DNA from: Burkholderiales bacterium
GTDB lineage: Bacteria; Pseudomonadota; Gammaproteobacteria; Burkholderiales; Burkholderiaceae_C
Assembly (NCBI GenBank): GCA_003963115.1
Contig: RXJQ01000002.1
Span: forward strand, 39,322-103,321
Length of the DNA stretch: 64,000 bases
Direction: 5' to 3'
Position numbers and translations under genes: made by a program. Shown here piece after piece: positions 45,866 through 55,952 of this stretch (positions within the stretch are counted from its first letter, which is position 1; every line of letters starts with the position of its first letter). The notes under the pieces were generated by a model. That model saw only the letters and a program-made list of their open reading frames with translations. It was not told where the DNA came from and ran no database searches.

Positions 45866-46817
45866 AACGCGACGACGACACCGCAATGCCCGCCATGATC
45901 AAGGCCAGGGCGATGGGGTGATACCACTGCGGCATCTGCCCCAGCAGCAAGGCCGACCACAAGGCCGCGAAGATCGAGGTCAGGTTGCCGAAGAAGGAGG
46001 CCATCGTCGGCCCGACAGCCTGCACGCCCAGGCCCCAGCACCGGTAGGCCACGATGGACGGGCCCAGGACGATGAACAGCATCGCGCCCCAACTCGACCA
46101 GTCGCTGGGCCACAAGGGTGGGCGATCTGGCCCTGACAAGCCGACCTCCAGTGCCGTGCAGGCCCCTGCGAAGATCACGCCGAACAAGACCTGGATCTGC
46201 AGGAAGGCCGCCCAGTCCCAGTCAGGCCTTTGGGCACCGACCATGGACGCCGGCGGCTTGGCGAGCATCCAGCTGTAGACGGCCCAGGCCAGGCTGGCCA
46301 GCAGCATGAGCATGTCGCCTGGTACGAGCCGCACATGCAGCAAGGTCTCCCAGCGCCCCTGTGCGATCACCAGCAGCACGCCCACCGTCGATAGCAACAC
46401 GCCCATCAATTGGCGAGCATGCAGGCGTTGGCCATAGCCCAGCCAGCCCACCAGCATCATCCAAACCGGCACGCTGGAACCGATCAGGGTAACGTTGATG
46501 GGGGTGGAGGTCTGCAAGGCCAGGTACTGCATGGCGTTGTAGGTACCCACGCCCAGCACCCCGATGCCCGCCAGGTAAACCCAGCGTTCACGGATGGCCG
46601 CCAGATCGCGCCACAGCCGCATGGACAACGGCATCAGCAGCACGCCCACCAGCAGCCAGCGCAGCGCATTCATGGTCACCGGTGGCAGCTTGCCGACCAT
46701 CAGGCGGCCCACGACGGCATTGCCCGCCCACATCATGGGTGGCAGCAGCAACAGGATCAGGACACGAGGCTGAAGAAAGGTGGGGCGAGACAAGGCTGGC
46801 TCTGGTGATTGGGCCAA
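45831..46817 (-). CDS. EamA-family drug/metabolite (DMT) exporter
   Basis: A 328-residue inner-membrane protein with about ten hydrophobic helices in two EamA repeats (WAGNAVVGRLM in the first, VGPTMASFFGNLTSIFAALWSALLLGQ in the second). Substrate cannot be predicted. The only plausible early in-frame start is TTG 46817; the nearby ATG is in another frame. Confidence 0.85.
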   Translation of the reverse strand: MAQSPEPALSRPTFLQPRVLILLLLPPMMWAGNAVVGRLMVGKLPPVTMNALRWLLVGVLLMPLSMRLWRDLAAIRERWVYLAGIGVLGVGTYNAMQYLALQTSTPINVTLIGSSVPVWMMLVGWLGYGQRLHARQLMGVLLSTVGVLLVIAQGRWETLLHVRLVPGDMLMLLASLAWAVYSWMLAKPPASMVGAQRPDWDWAAFLQIQVLFGVIFAGACTALEVGLSGPDRPPLWPSDWSSWGAMLFIVLGPSIVAYRCWGLGVQAVGPTMASFFGNLTSIFAALWSALLLGQMPQWYHPIALALIMAGIAVSSSRFRSGGAALGET

Positions 46818-46854
46818 AACCCGCCATTAGACCAGCCCTGTGATCACCCAGATT

Positions 46855-47874
46855 TCAGGCACGCGGTGTGGTGGCGGCCCGGTAGGCATGCCAGGACGCG
46901 TGCCCGACCACAGGCCCCACCACCAGCAGACCCAGGAAGCCTGGCAGCATGGCCATGACGATGAGCAGCGTGATCAGCGCACCCCACAGGAGCATCACAC
47001 CGGCCTGCGTGGTCACCAGCCGCATGCTGGCAAGCGCCGCCGAGATGGCGTCGGTCGACTTGTCCAGCATCATGGGCATGCTGATGACGCTGAAGGCGAA
47101 GATCAGGCCCGCAAAGATGGCACCGACCACCAAGTAGGACGCGAAGAAGGTCAGGTACTCCTCGGTCATCATCGACGACAAGGGCCCGCTGAAGTCCGGT
47201 ACGCCATCGAAGCTGATGGCAAAGACCACCATGGCCGAGCGCCCCCACAGCATCTCCAGCACCAGCAAGACACCGGCGAAGATCGCCAACTGCCCGCTGC
47301 TGACACGCCAGGCCGTGAGGGACGACCACATGCTCACGGGCTCGCCGCGCTGCAGGCGCCGGCTGACTTCATACAGGCCCAGGCAAAGAAAGGGCCCAAG
47401 CAGCAGGAAGCCCGCCGACAAGGCCAGGCTGTACTCGGGCGCCTGGTGGAAACAGGCCACCAGCAGCCAGCCCATGGCCACGAAGCAGGCGCCGTAGAAA
47501 AGGCCGATCAATGGTGCGCGGGCAAAGTCATGCCAGCCCAATGACAGCCACTCGAAAGGGTCGTGCCAATTCAGCTGCGTCAGCGGCATGTCCAGCACAC
47601 TGGGGCGGTGACCGGTCTCGGCGGTCGAGTCCTCGATGACCGACGCGATGTCGACCTGCCCCGGTGCCGGCGACAGCCTCATGTGCGGTGCCAGGCTGGT
47701 CTCCTCCACGGGCGTCAAAAAGCGAGATGGCAACGCCAGTTCGGACGACGTGAACTCAGCGAACTCTTGCGGGGAGACGGGCCAGTGATGGGCTCGGCGG
47801 AGCGTAGGTCGACGGCGATGCGTGCGACGACGGGACACCAGGACGTGATGCGTCAAGCGGCCAGCGCTACCCAT
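46855..47874 (-). CDS. DUF2189 membrane protein
   Basis: A 339-residue protein with a basic, disordered N-terminus (RRRTHRRRPTLRR) and about six membrane helices. WLSLGWHDFARAPLIGLFYG and PFLCLGLYEVSRRLQRGE followed by GHASWHAYRA at the end are the DUF2189 pattern. ATG 47874 has AAGGAGG 4-5 nt upstream. Function unknown. Confidence 0.8.
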   Translation of the reverse strand: MGSAGRLTHHVLVSRRRTHRRRPTLRRAHHWPVSPQEFAEFTSSELALPSRFLTPVEETSLAPHMRLSPAPGQVDIASVIEDSTAETGHRPSVLDMPLTQLNWHDPFEWLSLGWHDFARAPLIGLFYGACFVAMGWLLVACFHQAPEYSLALSAGFLLLGPFLCLGLYEVSRRLQRGEPVSMWSSLTAWRVSSGQLAIFAGVLLVLEMLWGRSAMVVFAISFDGVPDFSGPLSSMMTEEYLTFFASYLVVGAIFAGLIFAFSVISMPMMLDKSTDAISAALASMRLVTTQAGVMLLWGALITLLIVMAMLPGFLGLLVVGPVVGHASWHAYRAATTPRA

Positions 47875-47971
47875 GAGCCCTCCTTGTTTGAGCCTCAAGG
47901 CAGAAAGTACGCTCAGGCCGGCGAGCGCGTCACTGGTGGAAACACGGAGAGACGCCGTGAAAGCAGCTGGC

Positions 47972-48493
47972 TCAACCGCGTCGCACGCGCCGCAACTCGT
48001 CCAGGATCAAGAGGCCAGCGCCAATGGTGATGCCGCAGTCCGCCACATTGAAGGCGGGGAAGTGGCCACCCGGGAACATGGGCGACAGAAAGGCCCAGTG
48101 GAAGTCCAGGAAGTCCACCACATAGCCGTGCACCAGGCGGTCGATCACATTGCCGACGGCGCCGCCCAGAATGAGCGTCATCGCCCAGGCAAAGAGCTTT
48201 TGCCCGCTATGCCGGCGCAGCATGTAGATGATGAAGCCCACGGCCGTGAACGCCAGGCCCACGAAGAACCAGCGTTGCCAGCCGCCCGCGTGCGCGAGGA
48301 AGGAGAACGCCGCCCCCGTGTTGTGCACACGCACGACGTTGAAGAAGGACAGCACGCGGTGGCCGTCGCCCAGCTGGAAAGCCCCCAGGATCAAGACCTT
48401 GGTGAACTGGTCCAGCAGGATCACGATGGCGGCGATGCCCAGCCAGGGCAGCACACCCCCGCTGCCGCCCGAGGCAGCTTTGCGCGTGGCCAT
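47972..48493 (-). CDS. lspA: Lipoprotein signal peptidase II
   Basis: A 173-residue inner-membrane aspartyl protease that cleaves prolipoproteins. Four helices; catalytic Asp118 in [14 protein letters not shown] and Asp152 in [16 protein letters not shown] is also conserved. Start overlaps the ileS stop by one base (TGATG). ribF-ileS-lspA order is conserved in proteobacteria. It would process the lipoproteins listed elsewhere in this window. Confidence 0.95.
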   Translation of the reverse strand: MATRKAASGGSGGVLPWLGIAAIVILLDQFTKVLILGAFQLGDGHRVLSFFNVVRVHNTGAAFSFLAHAGGWQRWFFVGLAFTAVGFIIYMLRRHSGQKLFAWAMTLILGGAVGNVIDRLVHGYVVDFLDFHWAFLSPMFPGGHFPAFNVADCGITIGAGLLILDELRRVRRG

Positions 48494-51432
48494 CAGGCGT
48501 GCTCGCGGTGTTCGCCCGCACCGTGCAGGTTGCTGTCGCAACGGCCGCAGATGGTGGGATGCGCGGGGTTGATGCCGACGTCATCGCGGTAGTGCCAGCA
48601 GCGCTCGCACTTCACGGCCTTGGAGGGGTTGACCTCGATCTGCGTCGAATGGCCTTCGGCCAGCTCCACGGCCGAGACGATCAGCACGAACTTGAGGTCC
48701 TCGCCCAGGCTGCGCAGATCATCCAGCAGGCGTGCCTCGTCGCCATTGATGGTCACGAACAGATTGGCCTGCAGTGACGAGCCCACCTCGCCGCGCGTGC
48801 GGATTTCTTCGATGCGGCGGTTCACCTCTTCACGGAAGGTGCGGATGCGGCTCCACTTGGCCAGCAGCTCGCCGTCCTTGTCGGCCTCGTGGAAGTCCCA
48901 ATAGGTCTCGACGAAGATGCTTTGACCCTTCGTTTCGCCAATGTTGAACACCGCCCAGGCCTCTTCGGCCGTGAAGCTCAGGAAGGGCGCCATCCAGCGC
49001 AGCATGCCGTTCGTGATGTGCCATAGCGCGGTCTGCGCGGCACGGCGTGCGTGGCTCTTGGCGGCACTCGTGTAGAGGCGGTCCTTGAGGATATCGAGGT
49101 AGAAGGCGCCCAGGTCTTCCGAGCAATACACCTGCAGCTTGGCCACCACCGGGTGGAACTCGTAGCGCTCGTAGTGGGCCAGGATGTCTTCCTGCAGCTG
49201 CGAGGCACGGGCCAAGGCGTAGCGGTCGATCTCCAGCAGCTCATTCAATGGCACGGCATCGGTGGCCGGGTTGAAGTCCGAGGTGTTGGCCAGCAGGAAG
49301 CGCAAGGTGTTGCGGATGCGGCGGTAGCCATCGACCACGCGCGCCAGGATCTTGTCGTCGATGCCCAGGTCACCCGAGTAGTCGGTGGACGCGGCCCACA
49401 GACGGATGATCTCGGCGCCCATCTTGTTGCTGATTTCCTGCGGCGCGACCGTGTTGCCCAAGGACTTGGACATCTTGCGGCCCTGGCCGTCCACCGTGAA
49501 GCCATGGGTCAGCAGACCCTTGTAAGGCGCGCGGCCGTAGATGGCGCAAGCTGCCAGCAACGAGCTGTGGAACCAGCCACGGTGCTGGTCATGTCCTTCC
49601 AGGTAGAGATCCGCCTCGGGGCCATGGTCGTGCCCCGCCTCAGCATGGCTGCCTTGTTGGGCATTGAGCACGTGGAAGAAGGTGGTGCCCGAGTCGAACC
49701 ACACGTCCAGGATGTCGGTGGATTTGCTGTACTCGCCCGCTTGCGCGCCCAGCCACTCGGTCGGATCCAGCTTGGACCAGGCCTCCACGCCGCCTTGCTC
49801 GACCAGGTCGCCCGCACGGTCCATCAGCGCCATGGTGTCGGGGTGCAGCTCGCCCGTCACCTTGTGGAGGAAGAAAGGCAGCGGCACGCCCCAGTTGCGC
49901 TGACGGCTGATGCACCAGTCGGGGCGATTGGCGATCATGTCGCGCAGTCGCGCACGACCGTTCTCAGGGTAGAAGGTGGTCTGGTCGATGGCGTCCAGCG
50001 CGATCTGACGCAGGGTCTTGTCAGCCTTGTTGGATGCAAAGACGCCCTCGCCTTCATCCATGCGCACGAACCACTGTGCGGCGGCGCGGAAGATTACCGG
50101 CGTCTTGTGGCGCCAGCAGTGCGGGTAGCTGTGGACGATGTCCTTGGTGGCCAGCAGGCGGCCGTGCTCACGCAGCGTCTCCAGCACAACAGGCGCGGCC
50201 TTCCAGATGTGCTGACCGCCGAACAACGGCAAATCGGCCGAGTAGACGCCATTGCCCTGCACTGGGTTGAGGATGTCGTCGAACTTCATGCCGTGCGCGA
50301 TGCAGGAGTTGAAGTCGTCCACACCATAGGCCGGCGCAGCGTGCACGATGCCGGTGCCGTCTTCCGCACTCACGTACTCGGCCAGATAGACTGGGCTGAA
50401 CCTTGGTTCCCCATTGGGAAGGCGGTCATAGCCCGCATCCACATGCGCCAGCGGGTGCTTGAATTTCAGGCCTTCGAGCTTGGCGCCAGGCGTGGTGGCC
50501 AGCACCTTGACCTGATCGGCCTCGAAGCCATAGCGCTGCGTGGCCTTCTCGACCAACGTTTCGGCGAGCACCAGCAGGCCCTTGGGCGTGTCGACCAGGG
50601 CATAGCTCAGCTCGGCATGCACATTGAGCGCCTGGTTGGCCGGGATGGTCCAGGCGGTCGTGGTCCAGATCACCGCGAAGGCATCCTTGTCCAGCTTGCC
50701 CAGGCCAAAGGCGGCCGCCAGCTTCTCAGGCTCGGCGGAGAGAAACGCCACGTCCAGCGTCTGCGACTTCTTGTCGGCGTACTCGATCTCGAACTCCGCC
50801 AAGGACGAGCCGCAATCGAAGCACCAGTACACGGGCTTGAGACCACGGTAGACGAAGCCACGCTCCATGATCTTCTTCAAGGCACGGATCTCGTTGGCCT
50901 CGTTGCCGAAGTTCATGGTGAGATAAGGATGCGCCCAGTCGCCCAGCACGCCCAGGCGCTTGAAGTCATTGCGCTGGCCGTCGATCTGCTCGCCGGCGTA
51001 GACACGTGCTTTGGCCTGCACGTCGTCGCGGCTGAGGTTGCGGCCGAAGGTCTTCTCGATCTGGTTCTCGATCGGCAGGCCATGACAGTCCCAGCCCGGC
51101 ACATAGATGGCGTCCATGCCCTTGAGCTGGCGCGCCTTGACGATCATGTCCTTGAGGATCTTGTTGGCCGCGTGCCCGATGTGGATCACGCCGTTGGCAT
51201 AGGGCGGGCCATCGTGCAGCACGAACTTGGGCGCGCCCTGGCGGGCGGCACGCAGCTTGTCGTAGAGACCTTGTTTTTCCCATTCGGCCACCCAGCCCGG
51301 CTCGCGCTTGGGCAGATCGCCCCGCATCGGGAAGGGGGTGTCGGGCATGTTCAGCGTGGCGCGGTACTGGCCCTCCGGGGCGCCGTTGGCAGCGCTTTTT
51401 TCCGTGGGGGCAGGCTTCTTGTCTTGACTCAT
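48493..51432 (-). CDS. ileS: Isoleucine--tRNA ligase
   Basis: A class I synthetase of 979 residues. HIGH at 84-87 in [13 protein letters not shown]1 editing domain ([14 protein letters not shown]), KMSKS in [12 protein letters not shown], anticodon-binding domain and a C-terminal zinc ribbon [10 protein letters not shown]...CGRC. ATG 51432 begins a polar extension before the core. Upstream ribF ends 149 bp away; lspA is coupled downstream. Confidence 0.96.
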   Translation of the reverse strand: MSQDKKPAPTEKSAANGAPEGQYRATLNMPDTPFPMRGDLPKREPGWVAEWEKQGLYDKLRAARQGAPKFVLHDGPPYANGVIHIGHAANKILKDMIVKARQLKGMDAIYVPGWDCHGLPIENQIEKTFGRNLSRDDVQAKARVYAGEQIDGQRNDFKRLGVLGDWAHPYLTMNFGNEANEIRALKKIMERGFVYRGLKPVYWCFDCGSSLAEFEIEYADKKSQTLDVAFLSAEPEKLAAAFGLGKLDKDAFAVIWTTTAWTIPANQALNVHAELSYALVDTPKGLLVLAETLVEKATQRYGFEADQVKVLATTPGAKLEGLKFKHPLAHVDAGYDRLPNGEPRFSPVYLAEYVSAEDGTGIVHAAPAYGVDDFNSCIAHGMKFDDILNPVQGNGVYSADLPLFGGQHIWKAAPVVLETLREHGRLLATKDIVHSYPHCWRHKTPVIFRAAAQWFVRMDEGEGVFASNKADKTLRQIALDAIDQTTFYPENGRARLRDMIANRPDWCISRQRNWGVPLPFFLHKVTGELHPDTMALMDRAGDLVEQGGVEAWSKLDPTEWLGAQAGEYSKSTDILDVWFDSGTTFFHVLNAQQGSHAEAGHDHGPEADLYLEGHDQHRGWFHSSLLAACAIYGRAPYKGLLTHGFTVDGQGRKMSKSLGNTVAPQEISNKMGAEIIRLWAASTDYSGDLGIDDKILARVVDGYRRIRNTLRFLLANTSDFNPATDAVPLNELLEIDRYALARASQLQEDILAHYERYEFHPVVAKLQVYCSEDLGAFYLDILKDRLYTSAAKSHARRAAQTALWHITNGMLRWMAPFLSFTAEEAWAVFNIGETKGQSIFVETYWDFHEADKDGELLAKWSRIRTFREEVNRRIEEIRTRGEVGSSLQANLFVTINGDEARLLDDLRSLGEDLKFVLIVSAVELAEGHSTQIEVNPSKAVKCERCWHYRDDVGINPAHPTICGRCDSNLHGAGEHREHA

Positions 51433-51581
51433 GAGCGTTCTCGGCAGCGGAGCACGACAGCCAAGGCCTCTTGCGGCCTCATCACCGTCGCGTTCCTGGA
51501 AATCAGGTGTGCCACCGACCACGCTCGCACTGGGCGAAGGCGGCACGGGCGGCCAGGCGGGGTTTCGTCAGACAGCCAGCG

Positions 51582-52568
51582 TCAAATTCGATCGCGGGTG
51601 GTCTGGCGGCGCTGCGCCTGGAAGAAGGACTTCGCGTCGGCAATGTCCTTGTGAATGGCGGCCTGCAACGCGTCCAGCCCGTCGTAGCGGGCTTCGTCTC
51701 GGAGTTTGTGCAGGAGTTCCACGCGCACGATTTTACCGTAGCCCCCTTCGGTCCCCAGATGCGCGGGCCATTCGAAGCAATGAACCTCCAGCAGGACGCG
51801 GCCTTGGTCCTCTACCGTGGGGCGCACGCCGAGGCTGGCAACGCCTTCAAGCGGTTGATCGGCCAGGCCGTGGGTGCGGACCACGAAAATGCCCGTGGTC
51901 GCCGGTTTCTGGTGGCCAAAGCGCACGTTGAGGGTGCGGCAGTCCAGGCTGCGACCCAGCTTCTGGCCATGCACGACGTGGCCACTGACCGTGTACGGGC
52001 GGCCCAGCATTTGTTCAACACGCAGCATGTCACCCGCCGCCATGGCCTCGCGCACCACGGAGGACGACACACGCACGCCGTGCACCTCGTAGCTCATCAT
52101 GCGGGCCACGTCGAAGCCCAGGTCGTTGCCGGCGGAATCGAGCAGCTTGTAGTCGCCAGCCCGCTTGGCGCCGAAGCGGAAGTCGTCGCCCACCAACACG
52201 TAGCGGGCCTGGAGGCCATCGACCAGCACCTTTTTGACGAAGTCGTCCGGGCTGAGGCTGGCCAGGGCCTGGTCAAAACGCAGCACCACCACCTGATCCA
52301 CCCCGCAGCGCTCCAGCTCCAGCAGCTTGTCGCGCTGGGTGGCGATGCGGGCAGGCGCGATCTCGGGCTTGCCGGCCAGCTTGGCGAAATAGTCGCGCGG
52401 ATGCGGCTCGAAGGTCAGCACGGTAGCTGGCACGCCCCGGTGCTGGGCCTCGCTGCGCAGCAGGGCCAGCATGGCCTGATGCCCCCGGTGCACGCCGTCG
52501 AAATTGCCGATGGTCAGCGCGCAGGCCGGGGCGAGTGCCGCATGGTGGAAACCACGAAAGACTTGCAT
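51582..52568 (-). CDS. ribF: Bifunctional riboflavin kinase/FAD synthetase
   Basis: A 328-residue enzyme making FMN and FAD. The N-terminal nucleotidyltransferase has TIGNFDGVHRGHQAML (19-34) and SSSVVREAMAAGDM; the C-terminal riboflavin kinase domain has GIFVVRTHG and ASLGVRPTV with LLEVHCFEW. No FMN riboswitch is seen upstream. Same strand as ileS-lspA. Confidence 0.95.
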   Translation of the reverse strand: MQVFRGFHHAALAPACALTIGNFDGVHRGHQAMLALLRSEAQHRGVPATVLTFEPHPRDYFAKLAGKPEIAPARIATQRDKLLELERCGVDQVVVLRFDQALASLSPDDFVKKVLVDGLQARYVLVGDDFRFGAKRAGDYKLLDSAGNDLGFDVARMMSYEVHGVRVSSSVVREAMAAGDMLRVEQMLGRPYTVSGHVVHGQKLGRSLDCRTLNVRFGHQKPATTGIFVVRTHGLADQPLEGVASLGVRPTVEDQGRVLLEVHCFEWPAHLGTEGGYGKIVRVELLHKLRDEARYDGLDALQAAIHKDIADAKSFFQAQRRQTTRDRI

Positions 52569-52641
52569 AGCCTCAAATTATGCCCGCCGAACCCCTGCTC
52601 CCCGGGTCGCTGGGGGCTTGCATCGAATTGCCAACAGAAAA

Positions 52642-52657
52642 GTGATATTAAAATCAC
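52642..52657. promoter_or_regulatory. Near-perfect palindrome, operator candidate for the hydrolase/TetR operon
   Basis: GTGATATTAAAATCAC is symmetric at 14 of 16 positions. It overlaps the likely -10 (TAAAAT 52649-52654) downstream of TTGCCA (52628-52633). The operon includes a TetR-type repressor gene, so this is a candidate autoregulatory site. The 148-bp ribF-hydrolase gap is AT-rich around it. Confidence 0.5.
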
Positions 52658-52716
52658 AAAAAACAAGCTGGGGAGGACCTACTGATTCAGGGCTGCGCCT
52701 ATCGGTAAGGTTCCTC

Positions 52717-53616
52717 ATGCGCAAATCGGTGGGTAGCTTAGACTGCGCCTCGATGTTGTTCCCGCATTTGCCGTCGCAAGTTCGTGCCCGTGACGGCCTG
52801 GCCCTCCACCTGTTGCATTGGCCTGTGGCCTCGCCAAAAGGCGTGGTCGTGCTGCTGCACGGCTTGTCGGAACATGGCCAACGCTTCAAGGAAACGACGC
52901 AGTGCATCAACGAGGCAGGCTGGGCGGTGGTCGCACCAGATCTGCGTGGCCACGGCCTGTCGGAGGGGCCGCGAGGCGCCATGAGCCAGGACGATGACTA
53001 CCTGCACGACCTGGCTGCTGTGCTCGACACCGTCGCGGCGGCCTACCCAGGCGCCAAGCTCGTTCTGATGGGGCACAGCATGGGCGGCGCCCTGGCGGCG
53101 CGCTTTGCCGCCGCACAAGCCCTGCCCCGTGAAGACGTGCCCTGGGCCCGTGCACTCGACGGCCTCGTGTTGTCGACCCCGGCCCTGCAAGCCACCATGA
53201 GCCTGATCCAGCGGGCCCTGCTGTCGACCATGGGGCGGCTGATCCAGGACGTGGCCGTGCCGGTGGCCTTCAAGCCGGAGTGGTGCAACTCCGACCCCGC
53301 CGTCATCGCCGAATTCAATGCCGACCCGCTGGCGCACAAGAAGATCACGCCACGCGTCGCGCTGTTCCTGGCGGGCCAAGGCCCCATCGTCATGCGCCGT
53401 GCGCCAGCCTGGACCGCGCCCACGCTCATGCTCTACACACCGCATGACAAGCTGGTGGTGCCGCAAGCCTGTGTGCGCTTCATGCAGGCCATGCCGCCGG
53501 ACCTGGCCACCATGCACGTCTTTCCTGGCTTGCTGCACGACATGCTGCGCGAGCCTGGCCGCGACCGCGTGCACACGGCTCTGCAACAATGGCTGACCAC
53601 CACCTTTACCGCGTGA
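52717..53616 (+). CDS. Alpha/beta hydrolase, monoacylglycerol lipase type
   Basis: A 299-residue hydrolase. The oxyanion motif LLHGLSEHG, DLRGHGLSEG and nucleophile Ser121 in GHSMGG match the lysophospholipase/monoacylglycerol lipase group (Hydrolase_4); His is likely in FPGLLHDMLRE near the end. ATG 52717 has AAGG about 8 nt upstream; ATG 52753 is an alternative. Overlaps the TetR gene by one base. Confidence 0.87.
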   Translation: MRKSVGSLDCASMLFPHLPSQVRARDGLALHLLHWPVASPKGVVVLLHGLSEHGQRFKETTQCINEAGWAVVAPDLRGHGLSEGPRGAMSQDDDYLHDLAAVLDTVAAAYPGAKLVLMGHSMGGALAARFAAAQALPREDVPWARALDGLVLSTPALQATMSLIQRALLSTMGRLIQDVAVPVAFKPEWCNSDPAVIAEFNADPLAHKKITPRVALFLAGQGPIVMRRAPAWTAPTLMLYTPHDKLVVPQACVRFMQAMPPDLATMHVFPGLLHDMLREPGRDRVHTALQQWLTTTFTA

Positions 53617-54233
53617 TGAGCAGCAGCGACATCGCCCCACCCCGTCGCCGCACCGGCCGCCCCTCCAAGCAGGACAGTGCGCCAGGCCACGACGCCAAGA
53701 CCATGCTGCTGCACGCAGCCGGGGCCGAGTTCGTGGAGTTCGGCTACGAGCACACCACATCCAACCGCATTGCCCATCGGGCCGGCTTCGCGCCGCAAAC
53801 CTTCTACCGCTGGTACAAGGACAAGCTCGACATCTTCATCCAGGTCTTCGAGGCCTGGACCGATGCCGAGCTTGCCCAGCTCGACGCCATGCTGACCGAG
53901 CAGACGGACAGCCTGCAGATCGCGCAAGCCACCGTGGAGCACTACCGCTCGTTCGCGCTCTTCAAGCGCAGCCTGCAGCAGTTGGCGGCCACCACACCCG
54001 AGGTCAAACGCGCCCGCGCCGGCTGCCGGCTCAAGCAGATCGAACAGGTCAAGCGCTGGAACCCGCAGATGCAGGACGACGAAGCCATCGCCGCCCTGTT
54101 GATCGGTTCGGAGCAAGTGTGTCAGGCCCTGGCCGATGGCGAGTTCAACGACATGGGCTTGACTGGTACGCACGCCTACAGGCAGCTCTCCGAGCTGATC
54201 AATCAGATGCGGCCAGACACTGCCAAGCTCTGA
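53616..54233 (+). CDS. TetR/AcrR-family transcriptional regulator
   Basis: 205 residues. N-terminal helix-turn-helix at about 27-72 (AAGAEFVEFGYEHTTSNRIAHRAGFAPQTFYRWYKDK split over the family pattern) and a helical ligand-binding C-terminus. ATG 53616 overlaps the hydrolase stop (TGATG), so the pair is coupled and the regulator probably responds to a lipid-like substrate or product. Ligand unknown. Confidence 0.9.
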   Translation: MSSSDIAPPRRRTGRPSKQDSAPGHDAKTMLLHAAGAEFVEFGYEHTTSNRIAHRAGFAPQTFYRWYKDKLDIFIQVFEAWTDAELAQLDAMLTEQTDSLQIAQATVEHYRSFALFKRSLQQLAATTPEVKRARAGCRLKQIEQVKRWNPQMQDDEAIAALLIGSEQVCQALADGEFNDMGLTGTHAYRQLSELINQMRPDTAKL

Positions 54234-54238
54234 TCACA

Positions 54239-54988
54239 TCAAGGCAGGACCAGCGCCGGGTCATCCAGCCAGCGCCACTGGCCCGGCGCCAGATCCTCAG
54301 GCAGGCTCAGGCGGCCGATCTGGCTGCGGTGCAGTCCCTCCACCCGGTTGCCCACCGCAGCCACCATGCGCTTGACCTGGTGGTACTTGCCTTGCAGCAG
54401 GGTCAAGCGCAGGTGATTGGTATCGGATTGCGTGGCATCCGGTAGCACAAGCTCTGCCGCATCGGCTCGCACCGGCGCCGGGTCGTCATCCAGCACCACG
54501 CCTTTGAGGAGCTTGTCGCACATGGCCTGGGTCACCGGGTGCTTGCACGTCACCTCGTAGACCTTGGGCACATGGTGCCTGGGCGAGGTGAGCTTGTGCA
54601 GCAAGGGGCCGTCATCGGTCATCAGCAGCAGGCCTGTGGTGTCTTGATCGAGCCGGCCCACCGGTTGCAAGCCACGGCGTCGCAAGGGCACCGGCAGCAG
54701 GTTGTGCACACCGGGCCAGGCACCGGGCTTGAGCGAGCATTCATAGCCGGCCGGCTTGTGCAGCATCACCAGCGCCTTGACGTGGCTCACCCAGGGCTGC
54801 CCGTCCACCACCAGCTCAAGCCGGTCTTCGGGAAAGACGGCATCCGGGTCGTCCACCACCTCGCCATCGACCTGCACCAGCCCATGCAGCACCAGGCCCT
54901 CGCACTCGCGGCGCGCGCCAAAGCCTTGGGCAAACAGGATCTGGGCCAGGTGCTCGTGACCGGCCGGCAAACGGGAACGTGGGGGCAT
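54239..54988 (-). CDS. Pseudouridine synthase, RsuA type
   Basis: A 249-residue enzyme with an N-terminal S4 RNA-binding domain (HLAQILFAQGFGARRECEGLVLHG) and the RsuA/RluB/E/F catalytic domain with Asp114 in GRLDQDTTGLLLMTDDG and the late GKYHQVKRMVAAVGNRVEGLHR motif. Most like RsuA (16S rRNA), but RluE-type cannot be excluded. ATG 54988 is set by the S4 domain. Convergent with the TetR gene. Confidence 0.9.
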   Translation of the reverse strand: MPPRSRLPAGHEHLAQILFAQGFGARRECEGLVLHGLVQVDGEVVDDPDAVFPEDRLELVVDGQPWVSHVKALVMLHKPAGYECSLKPGAWPGVHNLLPVPLRRRGLQPVGRLDQDTTGLLLMTDDGPLLHKLTSPRHHVPKVYEVTCKHPVTQAMCDKLLKGVVLDDDPAPVRADAAELVLPDATQSDTNHLRLTLLQGKYHQVKRMVAAVGNRVEGLHRSQIGRLSLPEDLAPGQWRWLDDPALVLP

Positions 54989-55072
54989 GGTGAAGGACGA
55001 AATGAGGGGGACTGGCCAAACCGCGATTGTGCTGCCATCATGGCCGTTCGCTAGCTGCAAAAAGGCGCCCTG

Positions 55073-55936
55073 ATGAAAATCCACCATCTGAATTGCGGAT
55101 CCATGTGCCCTCTGGGAAGACGGTTGCTGAGTGGCGAAGGCGGCTGGCTCGCCCCCGCTCACATGTGCTGTCACTGCCTGCTGATCGAGGGGAAAGATGG
55201 CCTGATTCTGGTGGACACGGGCTTGGGTACAGCTGACGTCAGCACCCCTTCACGCCTGGGGCTGGGCTTCAACACGGTCGTCAGACCCCGACTGCTCATG
55301 GAAGAAACGGCGCTCCACCAGATCCGCGAGCTGGGCCTGGACCCACGCGACGTGCGGCACATCGTCCCGACCCACCTGGACCTGGACCACGCCGGTGGCC
55401 TGGCCGACTTCCTGCAGGCCGAAGTGCACGTCTACGCCAAGGAATTGCAGGCTGCCCTGACGCGACCCAGTCTGCATGAAAAGAGCCGCTACATCCCGGC
55501 GCAATGGGCTCATGGCCCGCGCTGGACCCCGCATGGCGTGGACGGCGAGCGCTGGATGGGCTTTGAAGCCATCCGCGCCCTGCCCGGCACCGACGAAGAG
55601 GTGCTGCTGGTCCCCCTGGTCGGGCATACACGAGGCCACTGCGGTGTGGCCGTGCGCAGCGAGACTGGCTGGCTGCTGCATTGCGGCGACGCCTACTTCT
55701 TCCGTGGCGAGATGGACGTGGATACGCCTGAATGCCCGATTGGCTTGCGCTTCTTCCAGAGCCTGGTGCAGATGGATGGCGCCAGCCGAGTGGCCAACCA
55801 GCTGCGCCTGCGTGAACTCAAGCAGCAGCATGGCAACGAGGTGACACTCTTTTGCGCCCACGACCCGGTCGAGCTGGCCAGGCTCAGCGCCCTGGCCAAT
55901 GAGCGTCAGAGCCGTCAGGCGCAGTTCGCCGCCTGA
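55073..55936 (+). CDS. Metallo-beta-lactamase-fold hydrolase (lactonase-like)
   Basis: 287 residues. Metal motif HLDLDHAGG (His101, Asp103, Asp105, His106), with GHTRGHCGVAV and HCGDAYFF completing the binuclear site. The HLDLDH form and the early LIEGKDGLILVDTGLG resemble the AttM/AiiA lactonase branch, but the substrate is not predictable. ATG has AAGGC 7 nt upstream. Confidence 0.85.
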   Translation: MKIHHLNCGSMCPLGRRLLSGEGGWLAPAHMCCHCLLIEGKDGLILVDTGLGTADVSTPSRLGLGFNTVVRPRLLMEETALHQIRELGLDPRDVRHIVPTHLDLDHAGGLADFLQAEVHVYAKELQAALTRPSLHEKSRYIPAQWAHGPRWTPHGVDGERWMGFEAIRALPGTDEEVLLVPLVGHTRGHCGVAVRSETGWLLHCGDAYFFRGEMDVDTPECPIGLRFFQSLVQMDGASRVANQLRLRELKQQHGNEVTLFCAHDPVELARLSALANERQSRQAQFAA

Positions 55937-55952
55937 ACCTGCGGCGAACCTC

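Noticed and set aside
49051..51654. 867-codon open frame on the plus strand
   Set aside because: It is fully antisense to ileS, has no ribosome site or recognisable domain and a His/Val/Gln-rich composition typical of high-GC shadow frames.
52569..52641. FMN riboswitch upstream of ribF
   Set aside because: The leader before ribF is too short and lacks the conserved FMN-aptamer blocks.
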